From the NCBI RefSeq assembly GCF_901933205.1, contig NC_044571.1, positions 70,061,689 through 70,125,688 on the forward strand: a DNA stretch of 64,000 bases, written 5' to 3'. Under the pieces are notes generated by a model. That model made no database searches and had not been told where the DNA came from. It saw nothing but the letters and a program-made list of their open reading frames with translations. Shown here piece by piece: positions 21,269-36,200 of the stretch. The position numbers and the translations under genes were made by a program. Position 1 is the first letter of the stretch. Each line of letters opens with the position of its first letter. This DNA is from Camarhynchus parvulus (Eukaryota > Chordata > Aves > Passeriformes > Thraupidae).

Positions 21269-24200
21269 GTGAGGAAAGGGCGAGGCGAGGCGGGCGGGGA
21301 GGAGGCGCCGCGGCGGAGGAAGGAATGCGCGGCGGAAGGGAAAGGAAAGGATGGCAGCGGCGCCTCCATGGCGCGGCCGCCCGGCACTGCCGCCCCGCCA
21401 GCCGCGCCGCTCGGGGATCCCGCAGTGCCTTCCCCGCCCTCGGGGGCTCCCCTGAGCGAGGAGGTGCCTCCGGCTGCCCGCCCGCTCCCCGGCCCCAAGG
21501 GCACCGCGCCCCGCCTGCAGACCCCGGCCCGGCGCTGCCGCACCTCCCGGCCGTCCCACCAGGGCCCCCCGGCACCCTCAGCCCGCGGCGTGAGCAACCC
21601 CTCGTCCTCTTGGCTCTGATAGTTATTGACAGGAACATTTCTTCTGGTCAGAGGGCAGTACCGCCGGTGCACGGGAGACAGGGGTCCCCCATCCCACCCC
21701 GCCGGTCAGGGGCCTCTGTCCCGTGACCAGGAGTGGGGAGAGCATCAGGCACTGCAGTGAGCCTGCGGAGAGGTCAATTACAGGGCTTCTTAAGAGGTGC
21801 GTTTAGGAAACTGTTCATAAGAAGAAGTAGATAGGAATGGAAGACTTTGAAGGTAGAATTCTGCTTGCCAAAGACTGACTTCTGTAGGACCAAGGTGCAT
21901 TCAGTTTTTGTCTCTGGTACATTCTGCTTGGGCATAGATGACATTGGGCATCAGTGACATTGCTGGTGACTTACAGACACCCGTTCCTGTGCAGATTATT
22001 TAGGTGCCTAGTACAGTTTCTGTGGTGAGTAAAACTGTAGTATAATACTGCTTCAGCACTTTTTGTTTCAATGAGAAATGTGCACATTTCCTGATCAGAT
22101 CTGCTTTGGGTTAAATCTCAGAGCACCTTGGAGAGCATTTGCTGGATTGCTTTTGGATGATGCTGTATTTGAAGATGTCCTTTAGCCACTCATGGCTGTT
22201 CAGCTCATGGAACCAGGCTAGAGCTAGCTGAAAGGAGAGAGCCACCTTTCCTTTGGCTCCTCTGTGCAACCTGGTCACTCTAGTAACATTTTCCTGTTTG
22301 GTCTCACTGCTTGGTAGCAAGGACAGAACGTCAGGGACTTCTGCACAGCAGCTGAAGTAGGTGGGGTGCTGAGCAAAGAGGTGTGTAATGCCTGCTCAGA
22401 GGAAATGGTAAGGTTTCAGGGTAGGATTTAGCATATTACCAGCTCTACTTATCTTCAGCCTAAGCCATTCAGATGAAACAGTTGCAGTTAAGCAGATTCC
22501 ACTTTCCAATGTTTGGGGATGTGTCCACTTCTGCAGTCCAATCTGAAACCCGGTCCTGGGATAGGGAGGCTCCTTTCCCAGAGCTGCAGTTTGGCAAATC
22601 TTTTTGTCACTTAACCTTTGGAATCCAAACCTAGGCTCCTTTCAGTGCTTGGCACTTGGAGAAAGTTTAGCTTCAGCGTAGCATACATAAGGAGTTTAAG
22701 CTTCAGCTCTTGTCAATGACAGAATCACACACAATGGGTTGGAAGGGACCACAGAGGGTCCAACCTCCCTGCTCAAGCAGGATCATCCTAGAACACATTG
22801 GATGGGATTGTGTCCAGAGGGTTCTTGAATATTTTCAGTGCTTGGTCATCCACAATCATACTCATGGATCTAGGTGGTTAAGTTGTGCCTCGATGCCCTG
22901 GGTGGTTGGGGCACCCAGATCTTCTAGCTGGGATTTATCTACACATAGCCTCAGACTTTTACATGTTCCCTGCATTTCACATAAGAGGAATCCAAATTAG
23001 ATGATACTTTGAAGAAAGATGGGGGTTGCTCGTTAGCATTAAGATCAATTTCTAGCTCTTGAACAATGTATTTCCTATCTAGAATATTTTCAAGGGTAAC
23101 AAGAGTAATATCTATTATTGAGTTGTTGTAGTTGGGTTAGTACACCAGAGCCAGCTCTGGTGACTTAGTGCAACCAGAACCAATATCTCTGCCACCCAGA
23201 AAGTCCTGTCTTCCCCATTCCTGTGCATTCCCACTGCCTTGCTTATGTCAGCAATAGCCATCAGATGGTTACCTGGCCACCGGGATCAGTGCTGATGTGG
23301 CTCACTACCAGCCTGTATGATCTGAATGCCAGCAGGGACCAGGCACAGAAAGGCAGTAGCTCTGTTTTTCACAGCATGTTGTGGCTTGACATGCAGACCT
23401 GCTGTCTGTGGGGGCCAAACAGGTTCAGGTGAGGGGCTCTGGGCTGCGTGAACCCAACTGTGAGAGCATACATTTGGAGACTGAGCCACTATCCACTGAC
23501 AAGCAGTTCAGATGTGGCTGTGTGGTGGCAGTGCAAAATCTCAGACCCTTCTGAGCTGAATGGTGTGGGGGGGCAGCCGGTCACCCTTTTGCCATCCTTA
23601 GTTAGGGTTAGGTAACTGTCTCTATCCATTGCAGTTTTTTGGCATCCATGTATCAAAATACTCTCTATCCTTTCCTTTTTAGAAGACAAGACCTTTCTTG
23701 CTCTGAAGTCTTTTAGTTTATTTGTTAGTTTCGTTTATTGAGGGAGTTTTGGTAATCTAAAGTATTAGGTTTTAGTTTGGGTCACTGAGATTTATTTCCA
23801 TACCATGTAAAGCATTTCAGTAGCTTATAGACATTCCTCTTTAGTCAAGAAGAACACTGCCTCTGTGATGGTCTAGCAATGTCTTTTCATCTCAGATTTT
23901 TGACCCTCCTGCACTTGGTAGTGTAACTTCCATGTGTGCTAATACAGTATAAAGTGTAACTGGTATTTTTGATAGAGTTTTATATCTGCTTAACACCCAT
24001 ATAAAGCACTTGCCAGAAAAGCAGATGACATGAGAAGGAGAATTTAGAGATGGAAAGTCACCTTCTGCCTCTTAGATGATCACTGTGCTTCTTTTTTATG
24101 CATTTGCTCATTAATCTATTTTTTTCCTTGTACAAGTAAACTTTTTTATTGCTGTAATGTTGTACTAACTGAGCTAAATTGATTAGATTTAAATTATTCT

Positions 24201-27200
24201 CAAAGTCTCTAGCTCCTTTCTGTTGTAACCACAGACATCAAAGACTAACTTGTTCTTCTCCTTCCTGCCTCCTTAAAATCACTAAAAATAAGAAACTGTC
24301 AATAAGACATTGGATTACAATGCCATTTTTATTTTTAGGGAAAAAAATCGAATTTCAGCTTTATAATGGATTAAAGGTACAACTGATCTCTATATTATTT
24401 ACTGTGGTCTTTTTCAATTGCTCAGTGATACATGTCAGCAAGAAAAGTATTTTTTGTGTAAAGGTAGTAACAGAATCTCTCAGGACATGAGAAGCTGAAA
24501 TATAAACATCATTTCATGGTATGGAACAATACTCCTTTTATATGTTTTTCATCTACTTTTCCTGTGAAATAGTTGCTTATAGTTTATGCTATGTTTTTGA
24601 TTTTGGATCTGTCTCTTCCATTTTTCAGAGAAATGTCTATGCAAGAATTTCTTTGCGCTATTTTTGTACTGTGATATAATTACCATGATTGCAACTGTTG
24701 GGAAGCATCATACAGAGCAGTTAAAACTCTACACAGGCACTTGTACTTTGCTCAAAGATTTTATCCTTGAGCGAAGATGGTTAAAGCATTGGAACAGGCT
24801 CCTCAGGGAAGTGATTGGGTCACCATGCCTGGAAGTGTTCAAAAATGAGTAGACATGGCTCTTTGCTGTAAGGTTTAGGGGGCATGGAGATATTCAGTCA
24901 AAGGGTGGACCTGATGATCTCAGAGGTCTTTTCCAACTGTAATGATTCTTTGATTTTATCTGTAGTAGTTTACAGGTTAGACATAATTCCTATAGATACA
25001 TACAAAATGCCCAGGAGCTATGGGTGAAATATGTCATCAGCATGATTTACATATGGCTGTTGCTGCTTCGAGTGAGGTGTAATTTGGCTTTGTGGAGGCA
25101 GGTTCAGGTGGTGTAAGAAGCATGGTAAAGGCTACAAAGCTTTAACCTTGAAGCTCACTCTCACCACCTCTACTCACGGGATACCTACATCCCATCAGCA
25201 GTTGCCTTGGATGCATTTTTAAGCAAACAACCCCTATGAAGGGGTCAGAAAAGTGCTGAGCTAACAAATTCTTTTAAAACTATTATTAAAACTGTTTAAG
25301 TAAGAATAAAAGCCCTATTCTGCTGAGAGAGATGTACCTGGCAGGAGTAGTGACAGTGGGGACTGACCGGGGGGTGTACTTCCTCAGCAAGTGCTTTAAC
25401 CACCCATTAGCATCACCAAGAGTCACTGAAACATTGAGCAGGACAATTGCAACCATAGTGTTGGCACCCAGAAATCCTGCTCTGTGATGGGGAACTTTTT
25501 CAGGTGAAGACTGAACTGCTACCAGTTTAGTGGCAGAAGTTAGTACTGAATAGATAGACTGCTTCAGTCCGTGTTTGTTCATGCACACACTCAAACTGCG
25601 TGGTGGTAATTCGGTGTGTTACAGACCTCCCATTGCTTTTCATCCACGTTTAACTGGCACACAGTGCAGTATAATGTGCAGTTCATTCTATCACATCAAA
25701 GGCCCCATCATCCTATTTATGTAAACACCAGTGACAATTATAAACACCAGTGACAATTATGCCTTTTGACAAAGTGCTCATCACAATAAACCCCATGCTC
25801 TACGTTACTATGTTTCTGTAGTAGCACAAAGGGGAGCCTCCTCAAGCTGTGTGGGATCTTGCACAACTGTAAAGTGAGGTGGTGACAGTGACAGGGCTAA
25901 CTGGAGGCCGACCTGAACTTCTGCTGCCTTTGCTTCTTTGGCTTGTGAGAATTAGTTTGGCTATGATAGTTGGTTTGCATTAGAATAGGAGGGAATTTAA
26001 AATACCTCTGCTTAGGACACTGAATTAGAAAAAGGTGATTTACACACAATTACTGTGGAGCAACTTCATAAATAACCAAGATCCTAAGTAGAGTGGCAGA
26101 AGAAACATTTTTTCCCTACTCTGATGGGGAAGGTGAGACTATTAATAAATTCATTAAAGATCAAAGCACTCAGATGATAAGGAATACGTTATTTAGGAGT
26201 TAATTGAGGACATAAGAGATTTAACTACCCTTCTGTTTCTAGGATCAAATGAAATGAATGTATTTAATAAAAGTTTAAAATTCCACTTGCTGTATAGCCA
26301 ATATATGAACTCTCTTATGCTACTTGAGTATTCATAACTCCATTGAAACAGACACATGTACTGTCTATTAATAGAAACTGTTTTATTCCTTCTCTGTGCC
26401 ACTCTCTCCACAGGACTTTTGTTTCAGATTTTAGTTTTCCAGCAGTATTTGCTTTTAGTATACTTCCCTGTGCTGGGTGAGTCAGTTTTCTCCTTTTCTG
26501 GGCAGACCTAAAAGCACTGCCCTACTAGTGTGATTTGGCAGAAATGCCACTCTAGTTCCATGAAGGATTAAAATATCTAACAGTGAAATGACTGCAAGGA
26601 AATATGCTTGTCTGTTCAGGGTCCTAGAATATCAGCAAGATGATGGAACTGCTGGGTGTACTTCCTTATGGAACTCACTGGGCAAAGAAAGAATAGTCAT
26701 TTAGTATTGCATTTCCACTGCCGCAAGGTTTGAGTGCAGTCTTGATCTTTGCCAGCTCTGCAGGGTTTTTTTTTAACCTGGAAATCAATGGCTTTGGAAG
26801 TGATGTTGCTCTAAAGCATTCCCTTTTTTTCTTACCATTAACCCTCCTTCCCTCTACAAGAAGTTTTAAGCTGATAGCTCCCATTGACTCTAGATGGTAT
26901 TTTGGACTATCACTTGAAAACTGATGTCAGCATCTAAAACCGATCGCTCTCCAATTAGCAATTCACAAGGCATTTTTATTGTAGTGAAGCCTTGCTGAGG
27001 GCCCTATAGAGCAACCAGGTCATCTGTTTCTGCTCTTCTGGAAGGTTGTCAAGTGATGCTCTGTAGATTTTGCTACAGAGCAGCACTCTTGGCTGGTTAA
27101 TTTTCCTTTGGCTAGTCTTGTTTGAGCTGTCAAGTATAGCCTTTAAATAATCTTTGAATCTGACAGAGCTGATTCGCTACTTGTGAAGCAATATCCTAAG

Positions 27201-30200
27201 CACCTATGTTAGCTTTTTTACTGCAACAGGGAGGTGTTCCAGACTGGTTTTCCTGTATCATGTTGTACTGTAGTACATTTTAATTATGTCTGTAGTAGTA
27301 CAAATACTAGAATATCTGTTACAGGCAGTGTCTGTAGAGACCGATTCCCAACAAGTTCTTTTAAGGGATAGTTAATCCCAAAGTATTTCTTGCACATATA
27401 CCTAGCAGAGCAATATACTGGATTTTGAAAAGGCAGTTGAGTATCTCTGCAGCAACATCTTTCTGCTTCTGGGACAGCTTTTAAGTGTGGTTTGCCACAA
27501 ATATTTTCCTTTCAGTCTCTTATCTTTTCCAGCTAAGCTACTTAAGCCTTTTGGCGCAGTTGCAGGTATGTAAGACATGGCATCTGAGAGCTTTAGATAA
27601 CTGATTCTCAGCTGGTGCACTCAAAGGATAACTTGGGAAAGATCACTGACACAGCTGAGGATTGGGAAAAAAACCCCAGATTTTACAAAGTTTGGGGGTT
27701 TATTTTAAGTGCAAAAAATGAATTATCAATATTTAAAACATATTATTGTCAGTTATTCCAGTATTTGTTAGGAAAGCTCTCAGATTTTTGATTAGCATTA
27801 TTGCCAACTTTTCATAATGAATCCTGCCCACTACAAGAGTTCCTGGATATTTTCTTTCCAGCCCCAGGACTGGATATATGCCTGCCTATTTTGAAGATCC
27901 TGGCTGCTAGACTGGTGGCTGAGTGGTAGTTACATGACAGTAAAATTACTGGAAGATACAATGGAGCAAAAAGACCTGAAAACAGAAGATGCAGAGCTTT
28001 GTATTTCAAGCCAAGGTGTGATAAGGCAAAGCTGATATTATGCTGATTTTAATGGGTGACCCAGTCCAACTGCCTATTTGGACTCCTCACAGAAGTGACA
28101 CAATCCCTATAGTTACAATATCACGTCCATGTACATGATGTTCACAGGAGGTTTTCCTGGCAGCTACAGGTGTAGTTACCCTACACCTTTTAGTGAGCAC
28201 TAAAACCAGTTTAAATGAACATGAAGTGTCAGTAAATTAGTCTCAATACTCTCATGTTGTGATGAAGAATCACAAGACATACCGTGGATTTTAAATATAT
28301 TTCTGCTGGTATCCCCCCTTTCATAGGGTGTTTTTGTTAATTCTAGTTCTAATTAACAGTTTGAAAACTTTTGCCTTGGGGTATTAGTGCAAAAAGAAGG
28401 TAAATGAGAACTTGTCTTCCACTTGACTAAAATGGAAGAGCCATGATTTTATCAGTTCATAATGGATCCAACAAAATGTCAGTTTGTCTTAGCTAAGGGT
28501 TTGGTGTGACGAATCTGCCTTCTTTTAGAGTGCTGGAAATCAGGATTAACACAAATTTAATTAGCGTATAGGCTCTGTAAAGGAGAGAAGGCAGCCTGAC
28601 ATCTTGTTTAAAACTGACTGTGAGGTCTTGATTTTTAATTCCTGATTTCTTGAATGCAGATGACCAAACCCATTCATTTGATTTGAACAAATGAGAAGGT
28701 AGTCAGAAAGAGTGAAAGCAAAGTCTTTATCTCCTTATAATAACATCACCCTGATAAATTTTTCTACTTTGAAGGTATGTAGAGCTCAGGTGTTATCTCT
28801 CTTTACAGATTAACAGTCAGATCTTCTTCCCAGAGTTTCACTAAGACAAGTCTGTATCTGGAAGCCATCCTTGTGCCATTTACCTGACTGGTCACAGGGG
28901 GAAAAAGGAGCTTTCAACAAGAGCCTAGCAGACAGACAGGAGAAGAGGGTGCTAGCCCTGCCCCCACCAAATTTACCCTAATCCTGCGCTGCCTGAAGAG
29001 GGGGCAGCATTCACTATCAATCCTTAACTAAAATCCTGATCCTTGCTGAAGTTTTCCCACAATCCCCGCCGTGCTCTTAAAAAAAAAAAAAAAGCAGTTC
29101 ATACTATCTGTTTTTAATCAAAGTAATTTTATTTACAAATCTGAAATTTGCTTATCTTGTCTTTGAAAAGTTTTTAAACCCTACTAGTCATCATTAGGGT
29201 AACAAAGTGGGGTGATCAGTCTTCAGAAAGAGAAAGGAATGGCTAGAAAGGTCTGAAATATCTGAGGAGAAAGAGTTCACTTCTTACAGAAAAAAAAGCC
29301 CTGGGGGGTCTGGGTCCCAAATTAAGACACTTTGGGAAAGTGCAAGTATCAGTCATTACTGTAGAGATATTTTTGAAATTGGAGTTGGACATTGGGTTTC
29401 AGCTGGGATAGAGCAGTGAGCAGCTGCATGGTACTTACTTGCCAGCTGGGGTTAAACCACGACATATTTTTTCAGGTCTTTCTGTATAGTGCTGAGCCCC
29501 CATAATAGGAAGAATCAAAGATTTTCTGGAGAAGGTGAGCTGCTTGCTCTGAGTTGCAATGTATACTGTCACTGAAGTTGTCCAGTGAGCACAGATGAAA
29601 CTTTCCCTAGTGCCTTCCAGGAAGCTCTTCTGTCATGGGTCTCTCAATTGGGACTGTGAAGACAGTATCTTCCACACACAGCATGGCCCCAATACCATTC
29701 CCTCTCTTGTGACAGAGCTGGACACGTGCAAAATTCAAAATCCAAAATCCCACAGTAGACCCAAGAAGGCTTCTTTTGTTTCAGGATCTCCACTGAAAGC
29801 AAGAAGTCTGGTTTGTGTCACAATAGATGCACCTGCTTTAAGTCTCCGGCCATTTCCTGTTATTATCTTATTGCAGGGGGTTCCATACTGCTGTTTCCTT
29901 ACTGCATGAGTTCCATACCTTCTTGGTGTTTCTTGTAGGCACCTCCTCAGAGCACTGACTCTTTCTTCTTCACACAGTAACCCACCAACTCCAGTTCCCT
30001 TCTCAACCAGCCACCCCACTCTTTTATAGCACTCTTCTTCTCATTGGTTACAGCTGTGGCCTCTTAAAGTTAGGCCTGTTCCTAATCTTTGCTAATTGGC
30101 CCAGCTGCAACTCCTTAGGGGTAAGATTACTTTCTACACTATCTTTATTTTCTTAGATTCTATGCCCCTACAATTTCCACCCCTGACTCCATACTATTGT

Positions 30201-33200
30201 CCCTCAAGTGTTCTTAGCCATGTTGTTTCTGGTAGGAGTTCAAGTGAGATGGAAGAGACTGTCTTGGCATGGCATGGGAGAGAACAGTAAGTGTTCCCAA
30301 CCTGGACTGCTGAGAGACTTCAGCAGTCCTAAACTTTGACCATCAACAAAGACTGGGCTGCAAAGAAGAAGATTCTGCAGTCCTCAACACTGGATGGTTT
30401 TGTTGAAGTTTTGGCCTGCCAGCTAATTACCTAAACCATTTTCTTTGAGGGCTTTCTGCCAAAACCCCAAAGAGAGAAAAAATGGGAATAAAATAGCTGT
30501 AATAATAAATCTGATATGATGTGGTTGAGACAATGCAATTTGTGTTAGTGCTAAATAGCAGGGGATTTAAATAATTTAGTATTAATTTTGGTACTTTTTG
30601 GTTCATTAGACAGCCAGATTCCCAGGGTGTGGGTACTTGCCATTCCTGCTAGGAATGCTGTTGTTTACAGAGACATTAAACTCTCTTATCAGTGTCATCT
30701 TCTATATAGAGAAATCCTGACAACCAAGGACAAGAGTTAATCTTAGATCTTCTTCCTACCAGAAACCTCCAATTTTTTTAAAATTAAAGTTCCTTCTTAA
30801 GACACCCAGCACTTTACAGACACAAGCATCTTGCTGAATTTCTGCATCATTCTTTTACAGGCTTCAAATCAAATTAGAACAGTTTTGCCCTCTGACGAGA
30901 TGAAAACATTTATATTTCTATGTACCAGTTCACATCTTGTCAGGGCAGATGGTACTATTGGAGAGTACATTGTCATTAATTTGGGACTCAGCAACTGCAA
31001 ACAACCATATTTTTTATTTTCATCAGAACTAGTCCACAAACTAGCGTTCAGTAATAAAATGTTAGTATCCTAAGCAGAAGCCACAAAATTTACTGAGGTA
31101 GAGAAAAGTAGCAGTGATGTGGTAGCTCCTGTCTTTGTGAAGAGCTAAAGCTTTTTCACTGCAGTTTCAAGTATTTTGTCATCAGCGGCTCCAGAGCAAG
31201 GGAATAATTTTAGTTATCTACTTCAGAGGGCAAGATGAAGATCACAAGCAGCTACACAGTGTTTATATGGTGCTCAGAAGCAGAGGGTTGTATACAAAAA
31301 TATTTCTTTAGTCAGGTAAGCTTACAGCCATTAGATTTAATTTTATTTTTTCACAGTTGTCATCTGGCTTTGGTGGTTTTAGACCTCATGAAACTAAGTA
31401 CACCTGGATATTCTGGACAAAATAAACAGAACACGACAATTTATTTAATCCCCTACTTCTTAGAAAGGTTTATTTTTACAAGGTAATTTTATAAACTATA
31501 TATCTTTAGGTTTTTTGGCATTATTTTTTTTATTGTCTAAGTTGTTTATTAACAATAATTCTATATTGACATAAACAATTCTAATAAGAAAATTGATATA
31601 TCCAGTTTTGTAGACTAAAATTTGAGAAGAGTGATTAACAACCTGAAGAAAGGGGGAAGGGAAGTTCTACATTAAGAAGATTGGCAGTACTTCAACTAGA
31701 AGACTATGCTGTGACTGAGGCTATAGCCAAAAATAGAATTGGATTAACAGAAGAAAGGCAAGTAGATAAAACTAAGGTCAAAGCAGAAATAGATGCTTTA
31801 GAATTACCTCATGCACCAAAAGATGTGAAGAGATATTTAAGGAGTTTTCCTATTATATGTACCTATAATAGAAAAATCAATTTACAATAAGAAGCGCTAT
31901 AAAAATGACTCAAATAATAAGTTAATTAGGAAGAAATAAGCTTTAAAATGGATAGAAAAAAAAGACAATAACTTTTTTGATTGTTTGTACAGGCTTTAAC
32001 ATGCATGGTATTACAAAACCGTCCCCCACCCCCCAAAAAAAAAGCTGTAAAAGAGAACTGTAGTAATACCAACACTTACAAAAAGAAACAGTAAAAATAA
32101 CATTAGATGCTCTTATTGAGGTGGGGTAACAGAGTAACTCAATAAGTTGTGCTTTAAGTCCTCCCCAGAAAAAAGGCTTAGCTAGGTAACAAGTTCTACC
32201 TGATGACAATTATTACAGCTCTGTTTACACTAATGAGCCCCAGATGCGTAATTGGTGGGGGAGAGAAGCTAATGCACACAGATAGGAAGACTTTAAAAGA
32301 GGGAAAAGTAGAAGGAGGCCATGTCTGTAGAGATTTTAGTAAGATAAGCTATAGCATCTAGGCAACTTGTATTTTCTTGTAGCCTTGAATTCCAGTCACG
32401 TAAGTTGATTTCAAAGGAGCTTGTTGAAAAAAATTATTTTTGATGTGTTCAACTCTAATGCTCTGAGGTGGATACTGACTATCTTTTCTTCAATTTTCTG
32501 GAAAATTGAAGACCTATGGAAAAGCTGAAGACCTATTTTCTTGATAGGTAGGTTTACTCAGAGCTAAGGTAATGATCTACTAGTAAGCAAGACCTATGTT
32601 TGCTTTTATTGTAATGACTTTGTTCCTTTATTTCTGATTAGCTATTGCTTGGTAAAAGCATAGTCAAAACCTGAACCCTGAGAGGAAACACTTACAAATC
32701 CATAATTCTTTCCTGTAATTCTGTGTTTCTGTGTGACATGAGCACTACAGTGGTGGCTCTCAAGAGCTGCATAGTAGCAGTTATGGTAAAGTTGAAAAGT
32801 ATCTTAATGCAAGAGATTTCTTCAAATTTCTTGGGATGTAGGGCTCATTACCAGCAAGGAACTGTTGTTTTGATGAGGAGTCCAGTATTAAGACAATAAC
32901 TGAATGGGAGGGATTTCTCTCCACTGAGTACTTCTGCTCTTCACAGCAAAATAGAATAGCTCTGTGGAAATAGTGTTCCAGTAATATTTCTAATGACCTC
33001 TAAACGTGGAATAGCAAATTAATGTTTATTAGTTTGGGACTTGGGCTCATATGTGACCAAATAATTTCTGTAGTAGTCTGTAGAGTAAAGAGCAATAAGG
33101 CTTGCAGTCTTCCAGAAAAAAAACTGCTATATGGAATTTGTCTCCAGTAGTTATTTCCGAGAACTAAGTATTTGCTTTCATATTAAAAAAAAAAAAAAAA

Positions 33201-36200
33201 GGGAGTGGGTATGGAACTTATATTAGGGGTGAGAATGGCTATTTCTCTTTCAAAAGGTGTCTCCTCTTTCACAAAAAGACCTAAATAATGGGTATAAAAT
33301 CCAGGAATGGCTATAGGTTAGGACTGTCTGAAATTCTGTCCTGAAGAGCATAGAACTTCTTGGGTTCATCATCTGAAGTCTAACTGACAAGCCTTTCCTA
33401 GGAATGAAACACCAGTGCTTGCTGTGCCTCAGTGGATGCACTGTCACTGCAAATTGAATCAGCCAGGTGGTGATATTCAGCTTTCAGCAGTGATTGGTTG
33501 GTTGAAGTTTTTTTTCCCTTCTCCTCCCTAGGGCTACTTTTTAATGAAAAACTCCTCCAGTACCAGCACATGAGTCATAAACATAATTTCCTCTAAATTT
33601 GCAGAAGCCTATGCAATACTAGATAATTAAATATTGAAAAGGTCTGTGATTCTTGTCTTTGCTCATTCTAGAAGCAATTGCAATAAAACTGCCTATTCCA
33701 GACAGGTATTGGAATGTCTCAAAAGTGACAGATAGATACAGTACAAATGTACTTAAAATCTCAGAAATGATGCAATAGGTCAAGCTGAATCCTGATCCAA
33801 TGGAAAGCAAACACTTAATGTTTTGGCAATGACAAGCTTTGTATGGACCCTAGCAGGAGACCTGTAAGGTTGCAGGCTCAGCAGGTCAAGTCAGCATAAC
33901 TCTGCCTAAATCAAATTCACTGCCACCAGTCTGCAGCAGTTCGGGGTCTGCTCTGTAGGTTTACCAGAAAAATCTGTCAAAGCATCATAATATGTCTTCT
34001 AGAGATCAAGCCACTGAGGCTATTATCTCTCTTTGGGGGTGGTGGGTGAGAGGAGAGAATATTTTTAAAACTGATCCCGTACAGATGCTGCAGACAGCAT
34101 AGCTGTTCCAGGAAGAACAACCCGCATAAGAAGGCTGGGATTTTTTAAATAAAAATACTTTATTGTAGAAAACATCTTCAGCTATGCTTATAGTATAGGA
34201 CTTTGGTATAATAGTAGCAGGTGGCTGCAGCATTAAAATAACTGGTAATTATATTTTTCATATAATGTGCTTCAAAGGAAAAAGGAAGAAGCCACATGAG
34301 GTTTTAGTTCGATCAGCTTTATTCTTATCCTTGGTCTGGTGTTTTGGCTAAGGCTGCAGAGCAGAGATAAGACTGGCTGATACTGCAAACCTGTAAGCCT
34401 CTCTTATCTGTCAGTAGTGCTCCCTTCCTGACAGGGACAGGCAGAGGCGTGTGATGGCAGGTTTTTTTCCTTGTCCTTGGTTAAACATAGAACTGCTGTT
34501 GAATTTTCTGTTTTGTAGGTCTGTTTATACATCCATTACTCTGAAAATAAACTTGTCCTACATGGAAGATGTTCATTAAGTTCACAAGTCTGTTCTGAGC
34601 TTAGTGCAGATATATCTTTGTTAAGCTGCCCTAAACATAATTAGCTGTGTTCTGGCTTTGGTAGTCCTTGGTGATACTGATCAGTTGTAATCAATATAAG
34701 AGGTTCTGCACTAGATCCTTCATTTGGTGCTAAAGGCTGGGAGTGCAGTAACTACCCTTTGAAGTCCAAATATAAAAAACCTCAAATGCAGATGTCCATT
34801 CTTCCACCCCCTTTGCTGCAGCTTTTCTCTTGGACAGGCGGTAGTTTCTGTCTGGTATTCCAAGTCCTCTGGAAGTTGCCAGGGAGCAGTCCTCTCGGAG
34901 GGCTCCTAATTCTCACACCAGCATATTTGCTCCTGTTTGAAGGTGCCTTAAACAGAAGAAAAATGTTAGAGCCACAAAATGACTCTGAGGAATGTGCTGC
35001 CTCTCTGCATGACCTGTGCTGTGGTGATGATAGAGGACAGCAGAGTCCCTCTGCCATGTATCTGTTATTCTCAGAGCTCTGGAAATAGTTACCCTCAGGT
35101 TTATATTGACTTTCTGCTGGTAACAGGCAACTTCATGATATCCACTCTGTACTGAGGATGGCATTTCTTGTTGCTCTCATGGAAGATGCGTAACGAGTTT
35201 GTGTGGGTTATGCTCATATTTCTGGGATTCAGTGCAGTCTTCTACATGGTTATGAAGTGTTCCCTTCATCATGTAGGATTGGTGAACAGTCCTTGTTCTT
35301 AAGGAGGAGGGCTAGCCTTTTCTTTCTGTTTAACAAGACAGTATTAATTTTGTTCCTGCATTATGTCAGACTTCAATGTAGCTAGCAGATATTAAATTAG
35401 ACAAATTACTAAAAGATAAAAAAGGACACAATAGACTAATTTTATTAGTTATTACACTCTGCAGTTACATGCTGTTTTCTGCAGGGCATTTGGATGCTGC
35501 ATGAGACATCTGAAAGTATTTTGCAATTAAGAGAGAATGAATTGGTTGCCAATTTCCTCTCTCGAATGCTTCCATTAACAGTCCCACTAACATTTGTAGT
35601 GAACCTTTAATGAATACAATAAGCCACATAACCCATATGAGCCTGCATGGCTTGGTACATGATAGGTTCTGTAATAGTACCTTGCAGTCATATTTTCTAA
35701 GTACTTCATCAACAACTTGATATGGTTTTTATTTTAAAAAAAAGTTGCCTCAGTGGAGAGAATGGACTATAATTGGGTTTACCCACGTTATCTTTTTCAT
35801 ATCTGTTTCGTTCTGTGTTAAATAAATTTGGAGAATAGCAAAAATAGCAGAGTAGTAAGGAAGTAGTTGATTAATAATGTGCTGCTCTTAGTTTAACACT
35901 CAATCCTTAGAACTTTTATTTTAATGCTGGGGTACCCTCTTAGGTAGGCTAATTTTGGTGGCTTGTGCAAGCCCTTAGCAATGCAGATGGGATCTGCTCC
36001 ATGCCAATTCAAAGGTGTGTCTGAGCATCCAAGGTGAGTGCTTGGATATGCATATGCCTGTGCTGGGTATCAGGACCTTCATCTAAGGGAGTCAGGATGA
36101 GGTAAGATGAGGCCTTGCTTCTGCAGTAGTCTAGTCACTTCTTCCTCCAAGTCATCCTTCCCTGTTGTCTTCTGCACCATGTGTATTGTTGCTATAAGGC

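Larger units (their letters stand above)
20995..21610 (+). promoter_or_regulatory. ATP8A2: CpG island around ATP8A2 exon 1
   Basis: Dense CpG and GC content begins near 20995, covers the start codon at 21190 and extends about 340 bp into intron 1. There is no obvious TATA box. The transcription start must be upstream of 21161, but its position cannot be read from sequence alone. Long open frames on both strands (up to 237 codons) are by-products of base composition. Confidence 0.8.

Noticed and set aside
20959..21672. 237-codon minus-strand frame over ATP8A2 exon 1
   Set aside because: GC-driven overlap of several frames in the island. There is no recognisable domain, and the opposite strand carries the matching ATP8A2 exon.
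29080..29094. Poly-A tract as the tail of a processed pseudogene
   Set aside because: The preceding 200 bp match no recognisable gene and no flanking duplication could be found.
29735..30019. 94-codon minus-strand frame
   Set aside because: It covers part of the LTR and its flank. It crosses the LTR boundary set by the target-site duplication, so it is a chance frame.
34759..35088. 109-codon plus-strand frame in ATP8A2 intron 1
   Set aside because: There is no domain, no splice or promoter context and an antisense frame of similar length. Length is within chance for 36 kb of intron.
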